Both the position numbers and the translations under genes were made by a program. The notes under the pieces were generated by a model. It saw nothing but the letters and a program-made list of their open reading frames with translations, ran no database searches and was not told where the DNA came from. 64,000 nt of DNA. Source: Bacillota bacterium. GTDB taxonomy: Bacteria > Bacillota > Bacilli > Paenibacillales > Paenibacillaceae. Shown in pieces: positions 33,140 through 41,962 of this stretch. The DNA is taken from NCBI GenBank assembly GCA_023391635.1, contig JAEWAQ010000048.1, forward strand, positions 1 to 64,000. Reading direction: 5' to 3'. Position 1 is the first letter of the stretch; every line of letters begins with the position of its first letter.

Positions 33140-34621
33140 ATGTCGATCCGGCTGCGCCTGACGCTGTGGTACTCCGGATTGCTGGCCGTCGCGCTGGTGG
33201 CGTTCGGGGTGGCCATTTATATGGTGGTTTACCAAAATACGATTTCCGATATAAAGAAGCAACTGCGCATCGTCTCGGGCAATACGGAAGTGTATGCGAG
33301 CCGATTCGACCTTGTCCAAGCCAGGGTGTCGGGGAATTTCGATGCGAACAACATTTATATCCAGTTGGTTAGCTACGCGCAAGAGCATAAAGGGGTAATC
33401 AAACAGCAAACGACGAACATGGATGAGACTGACAACAGGGCCGGACTGGAATTTCCTTACCCGCCTGCGAACGATGTTGTGGAGGTTCAGTTTGTGCGCA
33501 GGAACATTAACGGCATGCCGTTTCTCGTCTATGAACGGGCGTTGGTTACCAATTCTGGCGTATTGGCAGGCATGCTGCAGGTGGGCGCATTCATCGGCAG
33601 GGATGTAGAGCTATTCTCCCAACTAAGAACGATACTATGGATCGCGGGTACACTTGGACTGGCGGCCGCATTCATTCTCGGCATGTTTCTATCCCGTAAA
33701 GCGCTTAGTCCGATCAATCGGGTCACTGAGGCGGCGGAGCAAATCCAGAGTGGCTCGGGGCTCGGCCTGCGGATTCCGCGGGAGAAGCCCAATGACGAGA
33801 TTGGCCGGTTGACCGATACGCTTAACGGCATGCTGTCGCGCATCGAGCGGGCTTACAATCATCTGGAAGAGTCCAATGCGGCACAGAGGCGGTTCGTCTC
33901 CGACGCCTCGCATGAGCTGCGGACGCCGCTGACGACGATTCGCGGCAATATCGATCTGCTCGGTAAAATTTGGGAAGCGAACGATGCGGAGGAAGCGGAC
34001 GGCGGGAAGACGATGGCGCTGACGCCTGTCGAGCGGAAGGAGATGGCAAAGGACGCGGTACGCGACATTGCCGACGAGGCGCGGCGGATGAGCGGACTCG
34101 TCAACAACTTGCTGTCGCTTGCGCGAGCCGACGCCGGCTATCGAGTCGAGATGGAGCCGCTTGCGCTGCATCAATTGGTAGAAGAGGCGGCGCGGCGCGC
34201 TTCCTTCCTCCCGAGGAAGGCCGAATGGAAAGTCGGGCCGCTGCATGCTCTGGAAGGCGTCTGGGTGCGCGGAAATCGGGACTATTTGCTTCAGCTATTA
34301 TTTATCCTGATTGAGAATGGCTTCAAGTATACGCCATCGGGCGAAGTGCGTCTGTTCGCCATCCGCAGCGGGGACCGGATCGGATTGTCCGTGGCTGATA
34401 CCGGCATCGGCATCCATGCGCAGGATATCCCTCACATATTCGACCGATTCTTCCGCGCGGACCCTTCACGGGGAGAGACTTCGGGTACGGGCCTCGGCTT
34501 GTCGATCGCCAAGTGGATTACCGATATGCACAAGGGCGCATTGGAAGTGAAGTCCATCCAAGGCCAGGGCAGCATGTTCACGTTATGGCTTCCGTTCGAG
34601 GAAGAATCGGTGTCCGAGTGA
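33140..34621 (+). CDS. HAMP-domain sensor histidine kinase
   Basis: The 493-residue kinase has two membrane helices (about 7-30 and 165-188) around a 130-residue outer sensor region, a HAMP domain, HisKA with H258 in SDASHELRTPLTT, and a HATPase domain with NGFKYTPSGEV and GTGLGLSIAKW. It pairs with the response regulator just upstream. It is close to CssS/YkoH-type kinases in layout, but the signal is not known. A low-complexity insertion (about 285-305, AEEADGGKT) lies after the histidine helix. Confidence 0.93.
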   Translation: MSIRLRLTLWYSGLLAVALVAFGVAIYMVVYQNTISDIKKQLRIVSGNTEVYASRFDLVQARVSGNFDANNIYIQLVSYAQEHKGVIKQQTTNMDETDNRAGLEFPYPPANDVVEVQFVRRNINGMPFLVYERALVTNSGVLAGMLQVGAFIGRDVELFSQLRTILWIAGTLGLAAAFILGMFLSRKALSPINRVTEAAEQIQSGSGLGLRIPREKPNDEIGRLTDTLNGMLSRIERAYNHLEESNAAQRRFVSDASHELRTPLTTIRGNIDLLGKIWEANDAEEADGGKTMALTPVERKEMAKDAVRDIADEARRMSGLVNNLLSLARADAGYRVEMEPLALHQLVEEAARRASFLPRKAEWKVGPLHALEGVWVRGNRDYLLQLLFILIENGFKYTPSGEVRLFAIRSGDRIGLSVADTGIGIHAQDIPHIFDRFFRADPSRGETSGTGLGLSIAKWITDMHKGALEVKSIQGQGSMFTLWLPFEEESVSE

Positions 34622-34693
34622 CGATTGACGAATTTGCTGCGTCCAATCCGGCCGTCCGCGCCGCGGCGGCTTCCCCCTTCGCGCGCATTGCGC

Positions 34694-34699
34694 TATAAT
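34694..34699 (+). promoter_or_regulatory. -10 element before ispH
   Basis: A perfect TATAAT lies 90 bases before the ispH start; no clear -35 hexamer stands 17 bases upstream, so the promoter is only partly supported. Confidence 0.45.
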
Positions 34700-34788
34700 G
34701 GTTACAACTGAACGCGCAGCCCCGTTATCGCTTCGACTCTTAGTACGCAGCCATGAACGGGCCACGCGGGAAAGCAGGCGCAATCCTT

Positions 34789-35751
34789 ATGGAAGTACTC
34801 AAGATATCCCCCAGAGGCTACTGTTACGGCGTAGTGGACGCGATGGTGCTTGCGCAGCAGACGGCTCGCAACCTCGATTTGCCACGTCCGATCTATATTC
34901 TCGGCATGCTTGTTCATAACAGCAATGTGACCGATGCCTTCGAGCAGGAGGGCATTATTACGCTGGACGGACCCGATCGACTTGCCATTCTGGATCAAGT
35001 CGACAAGGGTACGGTTATTTTCACGGCGCACGGCGTATCTCCCGAGGTGCGCAAGCGGGCTCGCGCGAAGGGCTTGACGCTTGTCGACGCGACGTGCCCT
35101 GACGTGACGCGCACGCATGACCTGATTCGGGAGAAAGTGGCCGAAGGGTACGAAGTGATCTATATCGGCAAGAAGGGGCACCCGGAACCGGAAGGAGCGA
35201 TCGGCATCGCGCCCGATCATGTTCATCTGGTCGAGCGGGAAGAGGAGATCGCTCTGCTGGAACTGGATGCCGAGAAGATCGTCATTACGAATCAGACGAC
35301 GATGTCTCAGTGGGATATCAAGCACCTGATGGCGATGCTGCTGGATGCCTATCCGCGTGCCGAGATCCACAACGAGATCTGCCTGGCGACGCAGGTGCGG
35401 CAGGAAGCGGTCGCCGAGCAGGTGAAGGAAGCCGATCTGTGCATCGTCGTCGGGGACCCCAGGAGCAATAATTCGAACCGATTGGCGCAAGTGTCCGAAG
35501 AAATTGCCGGCGTTCCGGCATATCGTATAGCAGATGTCACGGAAATTCGCCGGGAATGGCTGCAAGGCATTCGCAAGGTGGCGATCACGTCCGGCGCTTC
35601 CACGCCGACTCCGATTACGAAGGAAGTCATCCAATACCTGGAACAGTACGATCCGGACAATCCGGATACGTGGCCGATTCGCAGGACCGTGAACATGAGC
35701 AAGCTGTTGCCGACTGTTCGGGACAAGACGACTTCGGCTCCCTCGTCATGA
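34789..35751 (+). CDS. ispH: 4-hydroxy-3-methylbut-2-enyl diphosphate reductase
   Basis: The 320-residue enzyme keeps the three iron-sulfur cysteines C12 (RGYCYGV), C103 (DATCPDV) and C198 (NEICLAT), and the family blocks FTAHGVSPE, GDPRSNNSNRL and TSGASTPTP. It makes IPP and DMAPP in the last step of the MEP route. ATG 34789 fits the usual N terminus MEVLKISPRG; the upstream in-frame ATG at 34753 would add 12 residues, and neither has a strong ribosome site. Confidence 0.95.
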   Translation: MEVLKISPRGYCYGVVDAMVLAQQTARNLDLPRPIYILGMLVHNSNVTDAFEQEGIITLDGPDRLAILDQVDKGTVIFTAHGVSPEVRKRARAKGLTLVDATCPDVTRTHDLIREKVAEGYEVIYIGKKGHPEPEGAIGIAPDHVHLVEREEEIALLELDAEKIVITNQTTMSQWDIKHLMAMLLDAYPRAEIHNEICLATQVRQEAVAEQVKEADLCIVVGDPRSNNSNRLAQVSEEIAGVPAYRIADVTEIRREWLQGIRKVAITSGASTPTPITKEVIQYLEQYDPDNPDTWPIRRTVNMSKLLPTVRDKTTSAPSS

Positions 35752-35787
35752 TGGGCGCTGGCCGTACAGAGAGGCAGGTTTCAATGC

Positions 35788-36294
35788 ATGGCGAATCGCC
35801 TAGCCAGCTTTAAACGCTGGCTTCGTTATAAATATATCGGTCTTCTTCGCGCCAAGGGCGGCGCATCCATGGTGGCTATGGGGTTCGCGATCGGATTGTT
35901 CGTCGAAATGTTCACGCTCCCCACGTTCGGTTTCGCATTTCTGCTCATTTTTCCGCTTGTCTACGTACTGAAAGGCAATCTGCCGGCAGCGCTCATCGGA
36001 TTCGTCTTCGGCAAAGTCATCTACATTCCGATGGCGATCCCGAATGCGATGGTCGGTACGTGGGTGCTGCCGGATCATTTTGTCGTGCATATTCCGTTCT
36101 TGTACGATTGGGTCAACAGAGCGCTAACGACATCCATGAAGCTGATCGTAGGCGGCATGATCGACGGGGCTGTGCTCGGTGCGCTGCTTTATTTTCCGAT
36201 CCGGGCCAGCCTTAACGCATTCAAACACAAGCGCCGGGAGAAGCGCAGGCTGAACCACAGCCGGGCGGAAGCTCAGTTGCCCGGCGATTCGTAA
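35788..36294 (+). CDS. DUF2062 membrane protein
   Basis: The 168-residue protein has three or four membrane helices, starting after a basic N terminus (FKRWLRYKYIGLLRAKG), and a basic C-terminal tail. The pattern ASMVAMGFAIGLFVEMFTLPTFG is characteristic of DUF2062. Function is not established. It lies 36 bases after ispH; the window gives no further clue. Confidence 0.82.
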   Translation: MANRLASFKRWLRYKYIGLLRAKGGASMVAMGFAIGLFVEMFTLPTFGFAFLLIFPLVYVLKGNLPAALIGFVFGKVIYIPMAIPNAMVGTWVLPDHFVVHIPFLYDWVNRALTTSMKLIVGGMIDGAVLGALLYFPIRASLNAFKHKRREKRRLNHSRAEAQLPGDS

Positions 36295-36323
36295 ACGCAT
36301 CGTGCCCGATCCGGGGAAAGATC

Positions 36324-36352
36324 TTGACACGATGCGTTTTGTTCTGTATATT
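36324..36352 (+). promoter_or_regulatory. Strong promoter of aroF
   Basis: TTGACA (36324-36329), exactly 17 bases and TATATT (36347-36352) form a near-consensus sigma-A promoter. The expected start near 36359 places the octamer repeat at 36368-36407 inside the transcript leader. Confidence 0.85.
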
Positions 36353-36367
36353 TGCTTTAGTGCTGAA

Positions 36368-36407
36368 AAGCGTATAAGCGTCAAAGCGAACAAGCGTCGA
36401 AGCGTTA
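36368..36407 (+). repeat. Five octamer repeats (AAGCGNNN) in the aroF leader
   Basis: AAGCG occurs at 36368, 36376, 36384, 36392 and 36400, with an exact 8-base period; four of the five are AAGCGT. The array begins about nine bases after the predicted transcript start and ends 34 bases before the aroF ATG. Confidence 0.9.
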
Positions 36408-36440
36408 AATGCTATGAACCGAACAGGAGCGTGTGTATTC

Positions 36441-37502
36441 ATGATCGTCATTACATCGCCTCATACTTCAGAGGAAAAAATCGCCGAAATCGTACGCCAT
36501 ATCGAGCAAGGCGGCGTGCAGGCTCACGTATCCAGAGGGACCGACCGCACGGTTATCGGCATTATCGGCAAGGCCGACCCGCAGCTCGCCGAGCATCTGC
36601 GCTCGATGAAGGATGTAGAGAACGTGATTAAGATTTCCAAATCCTATAAGCTGGCCAGCCGCGATTTCCATCCGAACGATACGATTATCGAAATCAAAGG
36701 CGTGCGCATCGGCGGCGACAATCTGGTCGTCATGGGCGGACCGTGCGCTGTAGAGACGCCGGAGCAGATCGACGAGATCGCCCGCTTGGTCAAGACGGCT
36801 GGCGGCCAGGTGCTGCGCGGCGGCGCCTTCAAGCCGCGCACGGGGCCGTACAGCTTCCAAGGCATTGGCGTCGAAGGGCTGAAATGGATGAAGGATGCCG
36901 GCGACAAGTACGGCTTGCTGACGATTACCGAGGTGATGGCGCCCGAGTTCGTCGACGTGTGCGCGGAATACGCCGACATTCTGCAGGTGGGTACGCGCAA
37001 CATGCAGAACTTCGACCTGCTCCGCAAGCTGGGCACGATTCAGACGCCTGTGCTGCTAAAGCGCGGCATGAGCGCAACCTATGACGAATGGCTGAATGCG
37101 GCGGAATACATTCTGGCCGGCGGCAACCCGAACGTCATGCTGTGCGAACGCGGTATCCGTACGTTCGAGACATATACGCGCAACACGTTCGATCTGGCGG
37201 CGATTCCGTCCGTGCAAAGTCTGTCCCATCTCCCGGTCATCGCCGACCCGAGCCATGCGACCGGTCGTCGCGAGCTGGTGGAGACGATGACCAAGGCGTC
37301 GGTCGCCGCAGGCGCGAACGGCCTGATCATTGAGATGCATACCGATCCGGACAATTCCGCGACAGGCGACGGCGTGCAGTCGCTGTTCCCGGACCAGTTT
37401 GCCCGCCTGCTCAAGGAACTGGAGCAGCTCGCGCCGCTGTGCGGCAAGCGGTTCGATACCGCCAAGGAACCGGCGGAAGCGTTCCGCGAATGGAAGAAAT
37501 AA
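36441..37502 (+). CDS. aroF: DAHP synthase, type I beta with N-terminal regulatory domain
   Basis: The 353-residue enzyme has an N-terminal ferredoxin-like regulatory domain (about 1-75, MIVITSPHTSEEKIAEIV), seen in Thermotoga-type DAHP synthases, and a TIM barrel with VVMGGPCAVET, GGAFKPRTGPYSFQG, KRGMSAT and DPSHATGRRE. It joins PEP and erythrose 4-phosphate in the first step of aromatic amino acid synthesis. AGGAG lies 12 bases before ATG 36441. The strong promoter and octamer repeats suggest transcript-level control. Confidence 0.95.
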   Translation: MIVITSPHTSEEKIAEIVRHIEQGGVQAHVSRGTDRTVIGIIGKADPQLAEHLRSMKDVENVIKISKSYKLASRDFHPNDTIIEIKGVRIGGDNLVVMGGPCAVETPEQIDEIARLVKTAGGQVLRGGAFKPRTGPYSFQGIGVEGLKWMKDAGDKYGLLTITEVMAPEFVDVCAEYADILQVGTRNMQNFDLLRKLGTIQTPVLLKRGMSATYDEWLNAAEYILAGGNPNVMLCERGIRTFETYTRNTFDLAAIPSVQSLSHLPVIADPSHATGRRELVETMTKASVAAGANGLIIEMHTDPDNSATGDGVQSLFPDQFARLLKELEQLAPLCGKRFDTAKEPAEAFREWKK

Positions 37503-37520
37503 TCGACTAGTGCTGCTATG

Positions 37521-37557
37521 ACGCCTGCACCTCGTGCTTCACGGGTCGCAGGCGTTT
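37521..37557 (+). terminator. Terminator after aroF
   Basis: ACGCCTGC pairs with GCAGGCGT around an inner loop and is followed by TTTGTG. Confidence 0.7.
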
Positions 37558-38021
37558 GTGCAGTTGCGCAAGCCCTCGCGAGACCACACCTCCTCAATGG
37601 ATCGATGTCTGTCGTAAGCCGACCCCCACTGCTCGCCCCATATTTGCATCTGCAACAATATTTTGCGATATGCCCCGCCCTTCGCCTTTCCGCTCATACG
37701 CAATCCGTGTGCCATCTTCGGAAACCACAACATTATGTCATGTGCGGCCGGTTAATGAACGGCAGGCTTTTTTGTTGTGCAGGCAGGAACCAGCAGCTTT
37801 CATGTCGAAACTACAGAACGGACATTGCTGGCCGACAATCATTGCAGCAGAACGTCTATATATAGAAGCTTTTGTCCGGGACTTCGGGTATTCAATCTAA
37901 GCACATCAAGAGGAGATTCACTAAATCTGTCGAATTTTCTTATAAACAAGCTCCGCCAAATTTGTTGCCACTTTTTCGTCACAACAACGTATTTTCTTAT
38001 AGATGTCAAGGGGGTGTCGCG
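37558..38021. other. Intergenic region with no convincing gene
   Basis: These 460 bases carry several short frames without ribosome sites. A weak hairpin (GCCG/CGGC) followed by six T residues ends near 37776. The stretch 37900-38010 is AT-rich compared with its surroundings and probably holds the promoter of the operon that starts at 38022, but no clear hexamer pair was found. Confidence 0.5.
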
Positions 38022-38759
38022 GTGTCTTCCGCTAAATACATCAAATTATTCGCGCTGCTCGTCGGCGTAGCCATCGTCAACGTCCTGGTGCTCTCGCCCG
38101 GATTCATCGGAATCGCCATCGGCGACAGCGCATTCGATACAGCCGTTGGCATCACTTTGCTGTTCGCAAGCGCGCTAATCCTGATCTTTGGCTGCTATTC
38201 GATCTTGTCCGCGAAGCCTGCCGCATTGCCGATCAAAGAGATCCGGACACGGGAAGATTATGAGGTCGCGTTGTCGCGTTACCGCAGAATCAAGGCGCTG
38301 GAAGGAGATATCCGGATTGCGCTTGAGCAGCTCGACCGACTCGACAAGAAGAAAGATACGCTCATGAAAGTGCTCCACCAGCGGTTCGACTCGGGCGAGA
38401 TGAGCTTCAAGAAATTCGCGTCCGTCATTGAGGAAGTGGAACGCCTATTCTATTTGAACTTGCGCAGCGTGCTGAATCGGCTGAACGTGTTCGATGAGGC
38501 GGATTTTGATCGGGTCATGCGTCGCAAAGCAACGCCGTTCAAGCAGGAGATCATGCAGCAGAAGATCAATATGTACAACGAGTTTCTGGCGTTCGTCCAT
38601 AGCTCGCTCGGCACCAATGAGGAGATCTTGCTCAAGCTCGATCAGCTGCTGCTGGAAATCTCGCGGCTGGACAGCTTTGGGCCGGAAGATATTGAGCATA
38701 TGCCATGTATGCAAGAAATAGACTCGTTAATTAGGCAAACTAAATTATATAAACAATAG
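38022..38759 (+). CDS. XpaC-like membrane protein
   Basis: The 245-residue protein starts at GTG 38022 behind AGGGGGTG. Two membrane helices (about 8-30 and 40-65) are followed by a long helical cytoplasmic part with paired basic and acidic residues (LEQLDRLDKKKDTLMKVL). This layout matches the XpaC family, which often accompanies TelA-family genes in Firmicutes. It lies ten bases before an SBP-vWA fusion gene, with the TelA gene third. Role unknown. Confidence 0.7.
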   Translation: MSSAKYIKLFALLVGVAIVNVLVLSPGFIGIAIGDSAFDTAVGITLLFASALILIFGCYSILSAKPAALPIKEIRTREDYEVALSRYRRIKALEGDIRIALEQLDRLDKKKDTLMKVLHQRFDSGEMSFKKFASVIEEVERLFYLNLRSVLNRLNVFDEADFDRVMRRKATPFKQEIMQQKINMYNEFLAFVHSSLGTNEEILLKLDQLLLEISRLDSFGPEDIEHMPCMQEIDSLIRQTKLYKQ

Positions 38760-38769
38760 AGGTGTGCGC

Positions 38770-40458
38770 ATGTCGGGTAAAGGCAAGTTTTTGTTTATAT
38801 CCATCATTCTGGTGGCGGTGGTATTCGGAATCGTCTATTATGGCGTCGATCTGACTTCGAACTTGGGGAAATCGGATAAACAAGTTTCCGTGGAAGATGC
38901 AGCCAAGCAGCTTGGCAAGGTGTACAAGAAGATCTCGGTCACGACCGAGGAGCCGATCAAAGGGCAGATCGACCTGAATCCGGTGGACGTAGCCAACTCG
39001 CTGCCGGACATCGACAAGTTCCCGGTCACGGTGGACAATACGACGAATCATTACGTAGAAATATTCTCGTCGACGGAGAAGTCGGGCACAGGCGTGGACG
39101 GCTGGCTGACGGAAGTCGCGACGGCGTTCAATCAGGAAAACATCGAAGTCGGCGGACAGGTCGCCTCCGTCAAAATTCGCAACATCGCATCGGGTACCGC
39201 GTACGACTACATTCGTTCCGGCAAGTATGTTCCGGACGCCTACACGCCGTCCAATGAGCTATGGGGCAAGATGGTCGAGGCGAGCGGCGTCAAGACACAA
39301 TTGGTGGCCAAACGGCTTGCGGGCAATGTGCCGGGGATCGTCATCTCCAAAAAGAAATACGATGCGCTGGTGGAGAAGTACGGCTCGGTGAACGTCAAGA
39401 CGGTGACCGACGCCATCGCGAACAACGAGTTCGCGATGGGCTATACCGATCCGTTCGCCAGCTCGACCGGACTGAACTTCCTGATTACGGCTTTGACCAC
39501 GTTCGACAGTTCGAACGTGCTCGGCGAGACCGCCGTCCAAGGCTTCGAGAAATTCCAAGCCAACGTTCCGTTCATTGCCTCGACGACGCTGCAGATGCGC
39601 GATGCCGCCAAGTCGGGCGCGCTCGACGGATTCGTGCTGGAATATCAGTCGCTCGTCAACGCCTCGGATCTGAAGAGCGGTTATGAATTCACGCCGTTCG
39701 GCGTCCGGCATGACAGTCCGCTGTATGCGCTGGGCGACGTTCCGCAGGCGAAGCTGGACATCATCAAGAAGTTCGCGGAGTTCGTCTCCCAGGACAAATA
39801 TCAGCAAGCAGCGAAGGAGAAAGGCTTCAACGGCCTGGACGAATATCAGTCGGAGCTGCCTGAAGTCGACGGCAGCACGCTGATCGCCGCCCAGAAGGTA
39901 TGGAAGGAGAAGAAGAACGGCAGCAAGCCGATCGCGGCCGTGTTCGTCGCGGACGTATCCGGCAGCATGGCGGGAGAGCGGCTGAACCGGCTGAAGGAGT
40001 CGCTTCTCAGCGGTCAGAAGTTCCTCGGCAAGGACAATAGCATCGGCCTTGTCTCCTACTCCAGCGATGTGTCGATTCAACTGCCGATCGGCAAGTTCGA
40101 CACGAATCAGCAATCGATGTTCGTCGGTGCGGTGGAGAGCTTGCAGGCGGCTGGCGGAACCGCGACGTTCGACGGCATCGCGGTCGCGATCAAGATGCTC
40201 GAAGACGAGATCGCCGTTCATCCGGACGTGAAGCCGTTGATCTTCGTCCTGAGCGACGGGGAGACGAACGAAGGCCATTCTTTGGACGACATCAAGAGCA
40301 TTATTCAGACTTATAAAGTGCCGATCTACACGATCGGATACAACGCGAACATCAAGGCGCTGCAGAGCATCTCCAGCATCAACGAAGCAGCCAGCATCAA
40401 CGCGGATTCGGACGACGTGGTGTACAAGATCGGCAACCTGTTCAACGTTCAGATGTAA
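38770..40458 (+). CDS. Membrane-anchored substrate-binding protein fused to a vWA domain
   Basis: The 562-residue protein has one N-terminal membrane helix (about 6-25), a region of about 300 residues (60-370) that reads like an extracellular periplasmic-binding-protein fold (FNQENIEVGGQVASVKIRNIASGTAYDYI, then FAMGYTDPFASSTGLNFL), and a C-terminal vWA domain with the MIDAS DVSGSM (D395-S399), GGTATFDG and LSDGETNEG. vWA domains bind metal and partner proteins. Fusion of a ligand-binding fold to vWA on the outer face suggests a sensor or assembly factor. ATG 38770 preferred to GTG 38764 for ribosome-site spacing. Confidence 0.85.
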   Translation: MSGKGKFLFISIILVAVVFGIVYYGVDLTSNLGKSDKQVSVEDAAKQLGKVYKKISVTTEEPIKGQIDLNPVDVANSLPDIDKFPVTVDNTTNHYVEIFSSTEKSGTGVDGWLTEVATAFNQENIEVGGQVASVKIRNIASGTAYDYIRSGKYVPDAYTPSNELWGKMVEASGVKTQLVAKRLAGNVPGIVISKKKYDALVEKYGSVNVKTVTDAIANNEFAMGYTDPFASSTGLNFLITALTTFDSSNVLGETAVQGFEKFQANVPFIASTTLQMRDAAKSGALDGFVLEYQSLVNASDLKSGYEFTPFGVRHDSPLYALGDVPQAKLDIIKKFAEFVSQDKYQQAAKEKGFNGLDEYQSELPEVDGSTLIAAQKVWKEKKNGSKPIAAVFVADVSGSMAGERLNRLKESLLSGQKFLGKDNSIGLVSYSSDVSIQLPIGKFDTNQQSMFVGAVESLQAAGGTATFDGIAVAIKMLEDEIAVHPDVKPLIFVLSDGETNEGHSLDDIKSIIQTYKVPIYTIGYNANIKALQSISSINEAASINADSDDVVYKIGNLFNVQM

Positions 40459-40503
40459 GAGGAGTCGCACAAAAGCACGTACCAATCAGGAGGCGGATGA
40501 AGG

Positions 40504-41643
40504 ATGTCATTTTCCATGGAAGTAGTGAAACCGGAAGAAATCAAAGCGGCGATCGAAGAAGAGGTCAAGCCGGTCCCCGCGGAAGTTGCGGAGCTGAAGG
40601 CGCTCGCGGATGCCAACGTGCAGACGATCATGGATCTCGATATCGAGTCGCTGGAGAAGCGGAAGGAAATCCTGCAATCGATCGACACGTTCGGCATGGA
40701 CACGATGAGATCGTCATCGAGCAAAAACAACCTGCTGCAGGTGTCGGTCGGCAACCTGTCCAAGACGGGGGACGAAGGCGGGCAAGTAGCCAAGGGTCTG
40801 GCCGAACTTCATACGCAGCTTAAAGACCTTGATCCAAGCGCGATCGATTTCGCCAAGCGCGGATTCCTCGGCAAACTGTTCAATCCGCTGCGCGCTTACT
40901 TCCTGAGATTTCAGAAGGCGGATGCAGTCATCGGCGACATCGTCGTCTCGCTGGACAAAGGAAAAACAACGCTCAAGAACGACAATACGACGCTCGAAAT
41001 CGAGCAGCAGGCGCTCCGCGATTTGACGAAGAGGCTGCAGAAGGAGATCGAGCTTGGCTCTCTGATGGACGCGTCCATCGAGACGCAGATCGCAGCGGCC
41101 AAGGCGCGTGGCGAGTCGGAGGACAAGATCCGCTTCATTACTGAAGAAGTGCTGTTCCCGTTGCGTCAGCGGGTGATGGACCTGCAGCAGATGATCGTCG
41201 TGAACCAACAGGGCATTATGGCGATGGAAGTCGTCATGCGCAACAACAAAGAGCTGATTCGCGGGGTAGACCGGGCGAAGAACGTGACAATCTCGGCGCT
41301 CAAGGTAGCCGTGACGGTCGCGAGCGCGCTCTACAACCAGAAGATCGTGCTTAAGAAGATCGAGCTGCTTAATCAGACGACCAACGAGTTGATCGCCGGC
41401 ACATCGAGAATGCTCAAGGAGCAGGGCGCCGAAATCCACAAGCAAGCACTGGAATCGAGCATCTCGGTCGATACGATGAAGCAGGCGTTCACCGACGTGC
41501 TCGCGGCGCTGGATTCCATTAGTGCCTACAAGCAGGAGGCACTGCCCAAGATGCGCGAGACGATCGACCAGTTCCGACAATTGGCTGACGAGGGCGAGCA
41601 GCAGATCGTACGCCTGGAGAAGGGGCATAAGCTGGGGCTGTAG
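40504..41643 (+). CDS. TelA-family (toxic anion resistance) protein
   Basis: The 379-residue protein is almost entirely helical and matches the TelA/YaaN family: DIESLEKRKEILQSIDTFG, FFAKRGFLGKL-like centre (FAKRGFLGKLFNPLRAYF), and MVVNQQGIMAMEVVMRNNKELIRGVDRAKN-like end of the core. TelA proteins were linked to tellurite and antimicrobial resistance, but their action is unclear. No membrane helix, so it probably acts in the cytoplasm beside the XpaC-like protein. AGGAGG precedes the ATG. Confidence 0.9.
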   Translation: MSFSMEVVKPEEIKAAIEEEVKPVPAEVAELKALADANVQTIMDLDIESLEKRKEILQSIDTFGMDTMRSSSSKNNLLQVSVGNLSKTGDEGGQVAKGLAELHTQLKDLDPSAIDFAKRGFLGKLFNPLRAYFLRFQKADAVIGDIVVSLDKGKTTLKNDNTTLEIEQQALRDLTKRLQKEIELGSLMDASIETQIAAAKARGESEDKIRFITEEVLFPLRQRVMDLQQMIVVNQQGIMAMEVVMRNNKELIRGVDRAKNVTISALKVAVTVASALYNQKIVLKKIELLNQTTNELIAGTSRMLKEQGAEIHKQALESSISVDTMKQAFTDVLAALDSISAYKQEALPKMRETIDQFRQLADEGEQQIVRLEKGHKLGL

Positions 41644-41670
41644 CGTGTAGTTTTCTTGGAATAATTGACG

Positions 41671-41697
41671 AGAACACGTCCAATTCGGGCGTGTTCT
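41671..41697 (+). terminator. Terminator after the TelA-family gene
   Basis: AGAACACG pairs with CGTGTTCT around a 10-base loop, 28 bases after the stop. The T content downstream is low, so strength is uncertain. Confidence 0.65.
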
Positions 41698-41962
41698 TCG
41701 CGTATATACGGAAGGAATCAGTTCAACCAGGGTGTGTGATCGTACTGACGAGATTTGGATTATTTTTTTTGCCGAAACTTGTCCGAATCAATGAACTTAT
41801 TCGGATTGGATTCCGTCTATTATGCATAGGATGAAACAACGGCACTATCCGCGGTAACGGCCCACAGCAACGGCGATCGCTCGGCAGTGCAGGCAGGCGA
41901 GTTTATTTAGCAAGCTCTCACTATGAAAGCGCATTCAAAAATCTTCTGAAGGAGTCACCGGC

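Noticed and set aside
36368..36407. TRAP binding site before aroF
   Set aside because: TRAP needs GAG or UAG triplets 2-3 bases apart; here AAG recurs every 8 bases.
37539..37733. 64-codon minus-strand gene in the gap after aroF
   Set aside because: No ribosome site, no recognisable pattern, and a terminator of aroF lies over its end.
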